From contig JAFWOE010000037.1 in assembly GCA_017509985.1 (NCBI GenBank), positions 41,221 through 105,220 of the forward strand: a DNA stretch of 64,000 bases, written 5' to 3'. Numbering within the stretch: position 1 is the first letter of the stretch; every line of letters starts with the position of its first letter. The notes under the pieces were generated by a model. The model did not search any database. It worked only from the letters and a program-made list of their open reading frames with translations, and was not told the DNA's origin. Positions 8,131-16,723 of this stretch are shown here, one piece after another. This stretch comes from Lachnospiraceae bacterium (GTDB taxonomy: Bacteria > Bacillota > Clostridia > Lachnospirales > Lachnospiraceae). A program made the position numbers and the translations under genes.

Positions 8131-9249
8131 TCAGTCGTTGATCTCTTCCTGCCATTTCATACACAGAACGGCTTTCAGTACTTTTCCGCTTTTTGTATCG
8201 TCAAAAGCCTGGTTGATGTCTTTAAAATCGTAATACTGGATCAGCTTGTCAAAGGGGAACATGCCCTTGCGGTAATAATCCATCAGCTGCGGAATGAAGA
8301 TCTTCGGATTGGAGCATCCTTCCACCAGGCCGACCAGTGTCTTTCCGGGGCCCATCAGCTCGTTCTCTACATGGATCGTCAGTTCCTGGGTCGCTCCGAG
8401 AACGACACAGATGCCGAGCGAATGTACGCAGTTCAGGCTCTGGCGCACACACGCACCGATGCCCGTGCAGTCGATCGCGTAATCGGTCCCGTCTCCGCCG
8501 CTCAATTCTTTCACATACGCCGGAACATCTTCCACTTCCCTCGAGTTCACGATATCGGTCGCGCCGAGTTCCAGCGCAAGCTCCAGTCTCGACGGTACGA
8601 CGTCGCAGGCGATGATCTGCGTGCAGCCGGCGATCTTAGCCGCCATAACGGCACTTAATCCCACAGGCCCGCAGCCGGTAATGATGATCGAGCTGTCGGG
8701 GCCCGGTCTCAGGTAATTGAGCACCGCACCCGCTCCGGTCTGTATGCCGCAGCCCACCGGTGCGACCATCTTAAGGTCGATATCATCCGCTACCGGGATC
8801 AGGTTGTTTACATGCACGACCGCGTGGGTAGCAAACGCGCCCTGTCCGAAGAAGGACGAAACCTGCGATCCGTGCATCATGAGACGTTTTGTGTTGTCAT
8901 AGGAAACTCCGGAGAAATTCAGTCTCCGGTTCTCCCGGCATCCGTACGGTCTGCCGGTTCGGCAGGCTTTGCATGTACCGCAGTATCCGAAAGAAAAGCC
9001 TACCCTGTCGCCTTCCTTGAATTCCGCAACGCCCGGACCGACCTTTTTTATGATCCCGCAGCCTTCATGCCCGAAAACTGCCGGGAGCGGTACCGGGATG
9101 ATCTGGTTCCTGGCAACGTCATCGGTATGGCAGACCCCGCAGGCCACCACCTCGACCAGCACTTCATTTTTCTTCGGCTCATCCAGTTCCAGTTCGGTGA
9201 TCCGGAAGGGATCTCCCGCATTTTCTATTACTGCTGCCTGTATCTTCAT
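8131..9249 (-). CDS. Zinc-dependent alcohol dehydrogenase (MDR family)
   Basis: A 372-aa medium-chain dehydrogenase. The catalytic Zn site is C40 (GVCHTD), H61-E62 (GHEGCG) and the Cys of VGCGIQTG. The structural Zn lobe has four Cys in YCGTCKACRTGRPYGC, and the Rossmann motif is GCGPVGLSA. The sequence resembles aryl/benzyl-alcohol or class III-like dehydrogenases, but the substrate is not deducible. I chose the ATG at 9249 because GGAGAGAG lies just upstream; an in-frame extension to 9336 reads through the promoter. First gene of the AOR1 operon. It probably makes or consumes the aldehyde used by AOR1. Confidence 0.92.
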   Translation of the reverse strand: MKIQAAVIENAGDPFRITELELDEPKKNEVLVEVVACGVCHTDDVARNQIIPVPLPAVFGHEGCGIIKKVGPGVAEFKEGDRVGFSFGYCGTCKACRTGRPYGCRENRRLNFSGVSYDNTKRLMMHGSQVSSFFGQGAFATHAVVHVNNLIPVADDIDLKMVAPVGCGIQTGAGAVLNYLRPGPDSSIIITGCGPVGLSAVMAAKIAGCTQIIACDVVPSRLELALELGATDIVNSREVEDVPAYVKELSGGDGTDYAIDCTGIGACVRQSLNCVHSLGICVVLGATQELTIHVENELMGPGKTLVGLVEGCSNPKIFIPQLMDYYRKGMFPFDKLIQYYDFKDINQAFDDTKSGKVLKAVLCMKWQEEIND

Positions 9250-9306
9250 AACTGCTCTCTCCTGTAAAAAACATAGTGCCGGATCACCCTGTGATCCTCC
9301 TGTTTT

Positions 9307-9336
9307 ATCATACTCCAATTCATAACAAAAAGGCAA
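9307..9336 (-). promoter_or_regulatory. Promoter of the alcohol dehydrogenase/AOR1 operon
   Basis: On the minus strand TTGCCT (9331-9336), an 18-bp spacer and TATGAT (9307-9312), about 57 bp before the chosen ATG. Confidence 0.6.
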
Positions 9337-9373
9337 TTGATAATATGATTATTTTGTAATATCCGGCCGATAA

Positions 9374-9412
9374 AAAAGCCCTTCCGCCGGCAATGTCAAC
9401 GGAAGGGCTTTT
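9374..9412 (-). terminator. Terminator after the DUF1508 gene
   Basis: A 13-bp stem AAAAGCCCTTCCG / CGGAAGGGCTTTT, 24 bp past the stop codon, followed by a U-run on the minus strand. Confidence 0.9.
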
Positions 9413-9435
9413 ACATCTGTTCGGTAAAAAGATTA

Positions 9436-9816
9436 TTACTGATCGAGTTCCAGTTTGATCTCTGCGTCGGGAGCATTTTTCCGGATAGATGCAATACCGT
9501 TTAAGCAGCTGCGCTTGCTGGAATAGCCTTCACCGTGGCAGATGTTCTGCCCGTTTGCCGCGCGCAGTCTGAATCTCGTCTCACCTTTGGCATCCAGGTA
9601 AACCTCGAACTTGGGGTTCTTCTTTACTTCGTAATTCTCAACGGTCTGATCTTCGATATCCGCCGCCGTGGAATTCTTCATAACGCTCCGGATTCCTTTT
9701 TTGCAGGATCCGATCGCTTTGTATTGCTGGCTGCTGGCAATGACCTCACCGTTCTTTGCCTTCAGATTGAACATGAATGCTCCGGCTTTGGTTTGTTTGA
9801 TGACAAAAACGCCCAT
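9436..9816 (-). CDS. DUF1508 (YegP-like) tandem-repeat protein
   Basis: A 126-aa cytosolic protein built of two DUF1508 repeats. Each has an F-x-L/V-x-A/D-K/G strand start followed by GE...S..Y and a Cys-containing GIRSV/GIASI helix (roughly 10-60 and 68-120). Members are small all-beta/alpha proteins of unknown function, often stress-associated. Start is ATG at 9816 with GGGAGG 8 nt upstream. It is a single-gene unit with its own terminator. Confidence 0.88.
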   Translation of the reverse strand: MGVFVIKQTKAGAFMFNLKAKNGEVIASSQQYKAIGSCKKGIRSVMKNSTAADIEDQTVENYEVKKNPKFEVYLDAKGETRFRLRAANGQNICHGEGYSSKRSCLNGIASIRKNAPDAEIKLELDQ

Positions 9817-9954
9817 GACAGTACCTCCCTAAAAAATACATTGTTTCTAATACTTTTATTATTTCGTCCCAGCGGACGTCAGGTTCCGAAGCTATTTTTA
9901 TATTACAGCATTTTCTTTTCCCGTACAACGAATTTTTTACATTGCGCATAAAAA

Positions 9955-9988
9955 GGCTGCCGCTTCATCCGATGATAATGCGGCAGCC
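9955..9988 (-). terminator. Terminator of the symporter operon
   Basis: Stem GGCTGCCGC (9955-9963) / GCGGCAGCC (9980-9988), with a T-run on the minus strand, just after the 41-aa gene. Confidence 0.88.
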
Positions 9989-10003
9989 CTGTTTATACTA
10001 TTT

Positions 10004-10129
10004 TCAGATGTCGTCCTCTTTTATTTCACCGTTCCTTACCTGTTTACGGTAAGCGAGAACAGAAAGAATACCGAGAATGACCATAGCGCCTACCAGATAC
10101 GCGGCTACAAAAACATCTACTGGCTGCAT
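10004..10129 (-). CDS. 41-aa membrane protein, last gene of symporter operon
   Basis: Starts MQPVDVFVAAYLVGAMVI and continues as one transmembrane helix (about residues 5-27), then a charged tail ending KEDDI. The start ATG at 10129 is preceded by GGAGGTGG, which directly follows the stop of the 37-aa gene. Position and size suggest a small subunit or assembly factor of the adjacent Na+/solute symporter, comparable to the 'symporter small accessory protein' families. Its function is inferred from context only. Confidence 0.72.
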   Translation of the reverse strand: MQPVDVFVAAYLVGAMVILGILSVLAYRKQVRNGEIKEDDI

Positions 10130-10141
10130 CAGACCACCTCC

Positions 10142-10255
10142 TTATTCATCATCATCGTTGTTGCTGTGCGTAGCCTTGAAGATGCCGAATATTACCGCAT
10201 TCAATACTACGCTGATAACCATGGTATATAAAATAGTTGAAACTACCCAGTTCAT
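10142..10255 (-). CDS. 37-aa membrane protein of symporter operon
   Basis: Starts MNWVVSTILYTMVISVVL: one hydrophobic helix (about residues 3-25) then KATHSNNDDDE with a very acidic end. ATG at 10255, with GGAGGTAT upstream, 32 bp after the symporter stop. Both tiny genes have good ribosome sites and sit before the shared terminator, so they are probably translated. Confidence 0.72.
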   Translation of the reverse strand: MNWVVSTILYTMVISVVLNAVIFGIFKATHSNNDDDE

Positions 10256-10287
10256 ATAAGATACCTCCATTCTTCATCAGCCGCAGA

Positions 10288-11754
10288 TCAGGATCCGGCT
10301 TTCTTTTCTTCCATCTGTTTAAGCAGTCCCGGTTCTCCGGGAAGGATCAGGTTCAGCACGATGCCAAGTACGATCGTTGTGACTGCAACAGGCCAGAAAG
10401 CGAAGTTGAAGATACCTGCCCACGGCGGACAGGCGAAAGTCCACCAGAAGTTGACCGCCGTCGATGCGATCAGATTGATCCAGGCTGCTTTTCGGTTGAT
10501 CTTCCACAACATACCGATCAGATAGTTTACAAAGATCGGCATGCTGAGTGCGAAGCACCAGAAGAACAGCGAGATCAGCAGCGTGACCTTCATGGCCGGA
10601 AGGGTTGCAGCTGCGGTCACGACAACGATAATGATACGGCTTATCGTCTTGTAGTTCTTATCTCCCTGTTTGTGGCCGGTCAGCGGCAGGATGATATCAT
10701 CCGCGATAACATGGGAGATCGCAAGGATCATTCCGGATCCTGTGGAAAGAAGCGCACAAAGAAGGGCAACCATCAGGACACCGATCAGTACCGGCGGCAG
10801 CACCTGAAGCGCCAGTTCCGGAACAGAAAGGATCGGAGCCTTCTGGGCAATAACCGCAATGGATGTGCCCGTAACGCCGAGAACTACCCACGGGATGCAG
10901 GCTGCCGTATTGATCAGTCCGCCGAGGAAGGCGCCGCGGCGGATATCACGATTGGATTTTGCCGCCAGCATCGGCTGATACATGGCATGCTCACTGGCAA
11001 CGGAAAGTACATGCAGAACTACGCACGGAATGATCGTTCCGAATACAACTGCCGGCGGGAAGCTGAACATATCTGTTTTGAACGCTTCTCCGATCGATGC
11101 GTAATGCTGTGCTACTCCTTCGTATCCGCCCGGGATCGCTCCGCCGACATACGCTACGACTGCAAAGCTGCCCACGATCATGACGACCGCATTGATCACG
11201 TTCATCATGGAAGCCTGAAGCATGCCGCCGAAGAAGATGTAGATCAGCATCAGGGCTCCGGCGATCAGGATACATCCGGGAGCATAGCTTACTTTGCCGC
11301 CGCAGAGTGCATATACGGCAGTGGAAGTTCCCAGCAGTTCGCTCATTGCGATACCGAGCCATGCTGCGGGAGCTACAGAAGAGTTGAAGATCTTGATCTT
11401 CGGTCCGAAGACCTTGCCCAGCGCCTGCGGGAAAGTCTGGACCTTCAGTTTACGGAACATCGGTCCGAACCAGTAAAGGAATATCGGGACAAAAACACCG
11501 CCTGCCATGATACCCCACCAGACTGCCGAAACACCGATGTTCGCCTGGTTCTCGTAAAGACTTGTCGTGTGTCCGCCTCCAAGCGGAGCAAGAACGAAGG
11601 AACACATAACCGCGATCCAGCCGATCTGTCCGGATGCCGTAAAGAATGTGGAGTCCCCCTTTTCGCTCATGGTGGCTTTTTTCCTTCTGCTCATGAAACC
11701 GAAGAGCACACTGAAAAAGCCGAAATAGAGTACGGCAATAATAATTGGTACCAT
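10288..11754 (-). CDS. Sodium:solute symporter (SSS family)
   Basis: A 488-aa integral membrane protein with about 13 predicted helices and the LeuT-like SSS fold. The helix pattern, the GSGM segment (SLLSTGSGMILAIS-like) and the overall length fit Na+/pantothenate-proline-type carriers. The substrate is unknown. ATG at 11754 with a GGGGGTGG site. Encoded with two tiny membrane proteins downstream, an arrangement seen for other symporters with small accessory subunits. Confidence 0.9.
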   Translation of the reverse strand: MVPIIIAVLYFGFFSVLFGFMSRRKKATMSEKGDSTFFTASGQIGWIAVMCSFVLAPLGGGHTTSLYENQANIGVSAVWWGIMAGGVFVPIFLYWFGPMFRKLKVQTFPQALGKVFGPKIKIFNSSVAPAAWLGIAMSELLGTSTAVYALCGGKVSYAPGCILIAGALMLIYIFFGGMLQASMMNVINAVVMIVGSFAVVAYVGGAIPGGYEGVAQHYASIGEAFKTDMFSFPPAVVFGTIIPCVVLHVLSVASEHAMYQPMLAAKSNRDIRRGAFLGGLINTAACIPWVVLGVTGTSIAVIAQKAPILSVPELALQVLPPVLIGVLMVALLCALLSTGSGMILAISHVIADDIILPLTGHKQGDKNYKTISRIIIVVVTAAATLPAMKVTLLISLFFWCFALSMPIFVNYLIGMLWKINRKAAWINLIASTAVNFWWTFACPPWAGIFNFAFWPVAVTTIVLGIVLNLILPGEPGLLKQMEEKKAGS

Positions 11755-12146
11755 AATCCACCCCCTTAATCGATCTGAGTACCTCTTGCTGATTAAAAAG
11801 CTGCAGATTTATGCCTCAAATTATTAGTCGCGTTTATAGAATGTTTATAAAATATATAGAATTATTTTATAATTCATTATCTACTGCTATATATCATGCT
11901 TGTCAATGAAATATCAATATATGCCGTATTTTTGTACATCCTGTTGCTTTTCGCAGTTCAAATTTAGATATTTTCACGGAAGGAAAGCCGTTAATCCGTT
12001 TTTTTTCCGCAGTACCGCTCTGCATCCGGCCCCGGTAAATCCCGGACGGCTGTATTGTTTTCCCTTCCGGCTGATTTTTATGGCATTCCGCAGGCTTTTA
12101 ATCTATAATATATTTGTTGCATGACTCGGATTATCTGGAGGGTACT
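11755..12146. other. Divergent intergenic region between symporter and RyR-domain genes
   Basis: AT-rich near the symporter. A minus-strand promoter TTGACA (11901-11906), 17 bp, TAGATA (11878-11883) can serve the symporter. On the plus strand a TATAAT at 12103-12108 precedes the RyR-domain operon without a good -35. No gene or strong hairpin was seen in 11910-12090. Confidence 0.6.
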
Positions 12147-14030
12147 ATGGCTCTAGCTGCCGTTCTGATCATAGCCGCAATACTGTTTTTAATGATCCTG
12201 GTCTCCCTCGGGTTCCAGCCTAAATTCATGGCCAGGCTGATCGGGGTGATCATCCTCGTCTGCGGAATTGCCGGGATCTTCCTCTACGGGTACGGTTATT
12301 ACACCATATACGGTCCGTCGCCCGTCGCGGTCATGCGCACACTGTTTTCTGTTTTCTGCATGTATCTCGGGAGAAACGAGATCAGCGCCATCAGCAATAC
12401 GCCGCTTCTCGCCCACTGGCCGATGCAGATCCTGCTTTATCTTGTCCATCTCGGAGCGCTTTACGCGACCGCAAGTTCGGTCGTCGCCAGTATCGGGGTA
12501 CGGGTCATCCGCGCACTGAATCTGTTCTTCATCAACCATAAGGACCTCATTCTGATCTACGGCGCCAATGACGGATCTGTCAGCTTCGGCGAACAGCTTC
12601 AGGATCAGAAAAAGGGCGTGGTCGTCTTTGTGGACAGCGACTCGGGCGATACCTATTCCGGCAAGATCCTGCGCATGGGCAGCCTGCTTCTGAACGACGA
12701 AAGCGCCAAGGCACCGGATGCCGCTTTCCTTCGGAAACTCGGGGTAACCTCCGGCAGTACGCATCTTTCCGTTTACTGCCTGGATCTGAAGACCACCAAC
12801 AACCTTCGTTATGCCGAGTCACTGTTAAATGTCCTGAAAGAAGCCGGGATCGAGTCTTCCCAGACCGATATCACTTTGCTGGTTCCGGACGAATCGGCAG
12901 GATTTTCCCTTCAGGCCATGGAAACTTCCGGTGATCCGCAGGATTCCCGGTACGGCTACGGTTCCGTAAACGCCATCGAGACCGCGGATCTGATCGCCCG
13001 GCTTGCCATCCGTAAATATCCTCCGTATGCCTATATGGGCTTTGGGGAAAAAGCCGGGGCAGCCGAAAACTTCGAAAGCGTGATCATAGGCTTTGGCCGG
13101 ACCGGTCAGGCGATGCTCCGCTATCTTCTGATGAACGGGCAGTTCGAAGGCAGCGAATTCCGCACGACGATCGTCGCGGACAAATACAGCAATACTTCCG
13201 GAAGCTTTTTCTATAAATATCCCGGAATAAAGGAAAACTATAAGATCGACCTTCTGGAGGTCAACGCCCGCAGCTCCGCGTTTTACGAATTTCTGTCCGC
13301 CCGCGCGAAGGAGCTCAACTATATCGTCGTCTGCACCGGGAACGACGAGGAAAATGCAGAGATCTCCAAGGAGATCACGGATTATCTGCGCAGCCGGAGC
13401 TGCTTTGCCCCGGTCCTGACATGCTCCGAGAAAGGCGTGGACCGTATCTCCGATACCAGCGGCCTGCCGGAGATCATAGAACTGTTCACACCCGAGATCC
13501 TCTGCAGCAAGGAGCTCGACCAAAGAGCCATGCTGATCAATCACGAGTACCACCGGAGCGAAAACAATTCTGTCGAAAAAGACTGGCAGCGCTGTGATTA
13601 CTTCAGCCGTTTAAGCTGCCGTGCCAGCGCAGACTTTCTGGACGCAATGATTCACATATCCGGGCTGAACAAAGAAGACCTGATCCGGGACGGATGGCCA
13701 AAAGGCCCGGCCCTTCTCGAAAATCTGGCCCGGACCGAACATCTCCGGTGGTGTGCTTTCCACTATGCCTTCGGCTACCGCACGATGGATCTGGAGACCT
13801 TCGCGAAACGCGGGGAAAGATACCGTGACGAGGTCGCCGCAAAAGGCAGAAGCGAACTCCGCATCGGCAAGGATACACGCCGGCGGCTCCACGCCTGCCT
13901 GGTCCCCTGGGAGGATCTGGAATACCTCGGTACGCTGGAAGCCCAGTTTACCGGAACGGAAAAAGACTATCAGCAGCTGGATCTTGATAATGTCCTGCTG
14001 ATCCCCCGGCTTCTGAAAGAAGAACAGTAA
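12147..14030 (+). CDS. Membrane protein with RCK/TrkA-N-like nucleotide-binding domains and C-terminal RyR domain
   Basis: A 627-aa protein. It has three N-terminal transmembrane segments (about 1-20, 30-55, 90-110). Two Rossmann-like domains follow, one beginning LILIYGAND and the second with IIGFGRTGQAM. The C-terminal ~130 aa resemble the ryanodine-receptor (RyR) repeat: LARTEHLRWCAFHYAFGYR and a later RLHACLVPWEDL. I chose ATG at 12147, preceded by GGAGGGTACT; an ATG at 12114 lies at the predicted transcript start. No classical K+ filter is present, unlike its 3' neighbour. The two probably form a ligand-gated membrane complex. The ligand is unknown. Confidence 0.72.
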   Translation: MALAAVLIIAAILFLMILVSLGFQPKFMARLIGVIILVCGIAGIFLYGYGYYTIYGPSPVAVMRTLFSVFCMYLGRNEISAISNTPLLAHWPMQILLYLVHLGALYATASSVVASIGVRVIRALNLFFINHKDLILIYGANDGSVSFGEQLQDQKKGVVVFVDSDSGDTYSGKILRMGSLLLNDESAKAPDAAFLRKLGVTSGSTHLSVYCLDLKTTNNLRYAESLLNVLKEAGIESSQTDITLLVPDESAGFSLQAMETSGDPQDSRYGYGSVNAIETADLIARLAIRKYPPYAYMGFGEKAGAAENFESVIIGFGRTGQAMLRYLLMNGQFEGSEFRTTIVADKYSNTSGSFFYKYPGIKENYKIDLLEVNARSSAFYEFLSARAKELNYIVVCTGNDEENAEISKEITDYLRSRSCFAPVLTCSEKGVDRISDTSGLPEIIELFTPEILCSKELDQRAMLINHEYHRSENNSVEKDWQRCDYFSRLSCRASADFLDAMIHISGLNKEDLIRDGWPKGPALLENLARTEHLRWCAFHYAFGYRTMDLETFAKRGERYRDEVAAKGRSELRIGKDTRRRLHACLVPWEDLEYLGTLEAQFTGTEKDYQQLDLDNVLLIPRLLKEEQ

Positions 14031-14048
14031 CTGACAGAATTCAATCGG

Positions 14049-15629
14049 ATGAGGAAGTCTTTCGTGAATAAGAATAAGAAAATCAGCAAAGCCCCTCTCA
14101 TCGTCAGTATCGCGATACTAGTATACATAGTACTGCTCCTGCTTCTGGTACATGTGGAATCGGCTTCGCCCGAGTCCGGGATCACTACCATACAGGCCGG
14201 ACTGTGGTACACGATCACGACCCTGACTACAGTCGGCTACGGAGACCTTTATCCGGTCACCTCTTCCGGCAAAATCATCGGTGCGGTCTTCCAGCTGATG
14301 AGCCTGGGCGTGCTTGTTGCGCTCTTCTCTTTCATGCTTTCATTCCTGAGAGGAAAGTTTGTGCCTCGCCAGAAGCTCGGCTTCAGCCGCAAAAAGCAGT
14401 GGTACATTTTCGCGGAACGCAACAGATTCACCGAAAGTCTGGCTGCAGGTCTCGAAAAAGAACGTCCGGACGGAAGCGTGATTTTTTCTGAAGAGAAAAG
14501 GACCATCGGGGAAGGTCCCGGCTTCGGTGCCGAGTTTTCTCCCTCGGAGCTTCTCGAAATCAAGAAGGGAAAGGGAAATGCGTCCCTCTTCTTTATGAGT
14601 GAGAACATTCTGGATAACGAACAGAGGGCTAAGCAATTCGAAAGCACCGGTTCCCAGATCTACTGCATGACAGCCCACGAGCCGGAACAGCTTCCGGCAA
14701 ACATCCACATTTTTGATCCTTACAGGATCTGCGCACGGGCATACTGGAAGCGCTTTCCGATCGAAAACGATCACGAGAACATCGTAATGATCGGCGGCGG
14801 AAAATATGCTTCCGGTATTCTGGAACAGGCTATGATCCAGAATGTCCTGGATCCGCATCAGGCGATCTGCTACCGCATGTACGGCAACTACAATGAATTC
14901 ATCCGGCTGCATCCCTACCTTGAAACGATCGTCACCGTCGGTCAGAAAGATCCGGACCGTGACAGCCTGATCTTCAGCAAAGAGCCGTGGAGTTCTGCTC
15001 TGGATATAATTGCTGAAGCTGACCGGATCATCGTCTGCACAGACAGGGAAGAAGATACCATCCTGACCCTGATCCTGCTCTTTAAATACTGCCCCGTACA
15101 GGGGAAAGTCTACGCCAGGCTTTCCATGCCGTTTGACAGCACCGAAGTCTTCGGCTCCTATTCCGAAGTCTTCGCACCGGAACACGTTCTTCGCGATGAA
15201 CTGAACCGCTACGCCGTACGGCTGCATGAAATGTACATGGAAGCTTCACCCGGAAGATATCCGCCCTGGAACGAACTGGGCTGCTTCCTGCGCGGGTCCA
15301 ACCTGGCTGCTGCCGACCATCTGGAGTACAAGCTCCGTATCCTTCTCGGCCCGGAAGCCGGCAACACCGTTACGCCGGAGCTCTGCCGCAGGGCCTTTGA
15401 GGTCTATAAAGGGCTGGGACCGGAGGAAAGAGAACGCTGCCGGGCGATCGAACACGAACGCTGGATGCGCTTCCATATCATGAATAACTGGCGGTACGGC
15501 GAGCCGCGTGACAACAAAAAGCGTCTGCATCCCCTGCTCCGTCCGTACGAAGAACTCTCAACCAAAGAACGCGAAAAAGACGACTATGGCTGGCGTTTCC
15601 TGGAAGAACTCGGAAACCTGCCGGACTGA
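14049..15629 (+). CDS. Two-TM potassium channel with RCK-like region and C-terminal RyR domain
   Basis: A 526-aa protein with TM1 (about 16-36), a pore helix, the K+ selectivity filter TVGYGD (61-66) and TM2 (about 75-97). The cytoplasmic part contains a Rossmann-like domain (IVMIGGGKYASG and following). It ends in a RyR-type module (IEHERWMRFHIMNNWRYG and RLHPLLRPYEEL). It starts 18 bp after the upstream RyR-domain gene, so the two are co-transcribed. RyR domains in bacteria have been proposed from comparative genomics to sense nucleotide-type ligands; gating by such a ligand is inference. Confidence 0.85.
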   Translation: MRKSFVNKNKKISKAPLIVSIAILVYIVLLLLLVHVESASPESGITTIQAGLWYTITTLTTVGYGDLYPVTSSGKIIGAVFQLMSLGVLVALFSFMLSFLRGKFVPRQKLGFSRKKQWYIFAERNRFTESLAAGLEKERPDGSVIFSEEKRTIGEGPGFGAEFSPSELLEIKKGKGNASLFFMSENILDNEQRAKQFESTGSQIYCMTAHEPEQLPANIHIFDPYRICARAYWKRFPIENDHENIVMIGGGKYASGILEQAMIQNVLDPHQAICYRMYGNYNEFIRLHPYLETIVTVGQKDPDRDSLIFSKEPWSSALDIIAEADRIIVCTDREEDTILTLILLFKYCPVQGKVYARLSMPFDSTEVFGSYSEVFAPEHVLRDELNRYAVRLHEMYMEASPGRYPPWNELGCFLRGSNLAAADHLEYKLRILLGPEAGNTVTPELCRRAFEVYKGLGPEERERCRAIEHERWMRFHIMNNWRYGEPRDNKKRLHPLLRPYEELSTKEREKDDYGWRFLEELGNLPD

Positions 15630-15646
15630 AAAAGGAGATATCAAAA

Positions 15647-16225
15647 ATGCTGAAAGACCTGATCCTGAAAAATCGAAGCTACCGCGGCTATGACGAAAGC
15701 TATTCATTTACCCGGGAGCAGATGGAATCCCTTATTGACGGAGCAAGGTTCTGCCCTTCCTCCAAGAACGCACAGCCTCTGAAATTTTACGCTGCGTATG
15801 AGAAAAAAGATGTTGACGCCATTCAGCCCCTGGTCCGCTGGGCCGCCCAGCTTCCCGGGATCACGCTGCCGCACCCCGGGCACTGCCCTACCGGCTTTAT
15901 CGTGATCTGCCAGGATACGGACATCAGCACCAACCTGAACATGTTCCAGCGGGATGCCGGGATCACCGCCCAGACAATGCTCCTGCTGGCCGCTGAAGAA
16001 AACCTCGGCGGCTGCATGATCGGAAATTTCATCGCAGACGAATTAAAAAAAGTCCTCTCCCTTCCGGAAAACATCCGCCCGCTTCTGGTGGTTGCTCTCG
16101 GCAGGCCTGACGAAAAAATCGTCCTCACCGACGTCGGAGAAGACGGCAGCACCGTCTATTACCGGGATGAGAACGACATTCATTATGTACCGAAACGCAG
16201 CCTGAAAGATCTGATGCTGAACTGA
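15647..16225 (+). CDS. Nitroreductase family protein
   Basis: A 192-aa FMN-dependent nitroreductase-fold enzyme. It shows an N-terminal NRSYRGYD FMN-phosphate-binding segment, the SSKNAQPLKF motif and the central GGCMIGNF loop. It is likely a flavin oxidoreductase using NAD(P)H; the substrate is unknown. AAGGAG precedes the ATG, and the gene begins 17 bp after the channel gene, so it may ride on the same transcript. It converges on the NUDIX gene with only 22 bp between stops. Confidence 0.88.
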   Translation: MLKDLILKNRSYRGYDESYSFTREQMESLIDGARFCPSSKNAQPLKFYAAYEKKDVDAIQPLVRWAAQLPGITLPHPGHCPTGFIVICQDTDISTNLNMFQRDAGITAQTMLLLAAEENLGGCMIGNFIADELKKVLSLPENIRPLLVVALGRPDEKIVLTDVGEDGSTVYYRDENDIHYVPKRSLKDLMLN

Positions 16226-16247
16226 AAGCGGCTCTGATAATTCGTTA

Positions 16248-16703
16248 TTATTCATAAAGCTTCCATTCGGCAAGGGTATCTCCTTCGTATCGGACCATCA
16301 GTGAGAAAAACCCGTTTCCGTCCTGCATCCTTTCCAGAAAGATCCTGTCTCCTTCCCAGATATGCAGATCCGGGATCTTTCTTTTTTCCACCCATTCAAG
16401 ATCTCCTTCGCTGCATTCGGTCAGTTCTCCGGAATACTCATTAACCTCGAAAAGAAACATGTACTCGGTTTCCCAGATGTCAGAAATAAAAGTTACGATC
16501 CCGCAGAACCGGTATCCGGTCACATCCAGGCCGGTCTCTTCCTTCACCTCCCGGATCATGCATTCATCGGGACTTTCATCCTTTTCCAGCTTGCCGCCGA
16601 CCCCGATCCACTTGTCATGATTCGGGTCATTATCCTTTTTCGTCCGATGGATCATCAGGTACTGATCTTCTTTTTTGATATAAGCCAGAGTGGTAAGCTT
16701 CAT
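16248..16703 (-). CDS. NUDIX hydrolase (8-oxo-dGTP diphosphatase/MutT-like)
   Basis: About 151 aa. The Nudix box reads GGKLEKDESPDE then REVKEETGL (G-x5-E-x7-REUxEExGU satisfied). The N-terminal TTLAYIKKEDQYLMIHR strand pattern is typical of MutT/8-oxo-dGTPases. I prefer ATG at 16703 (GGAGAAAAAG upstream) over a TTG at 16727 that overlaps the SRAP gene's stop. It follows the SRAP gene with almost no gap, and together they make a small nucleotide/DNA-damage unit. Confidence 0.88.
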   Translation of the reverse strand: MKLTTLAYIKKEDQYLMIHRTKKDNDPNHDKWIGVGGKLEKDESPDECMIREVKEETGLDVTGYRFCGIVTFISDIWETEYMFLFEVNEYSGELTECSEGDLEWVEKRKIPDLHIWEGDRIFLERMQDGNGFFSLMVRYEGDTLAEWKLYE

Positions 16704-16723
16704 CTTTTTCTCCACGATTATTT

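Noticed and set aside
10237..11769. 510-codon frame antisense to the symporter
   Set aside because: Rich in charged residues as expected from the complement of membrane-helix codons; no start signal.
12114..12146. Upstream ATG as start for the first RyR-domain protein
   Set aside because: It coincides with the predicted transcript start after TATAAT at 12103-12108; the ATG at 12147 has a good ribosome site.
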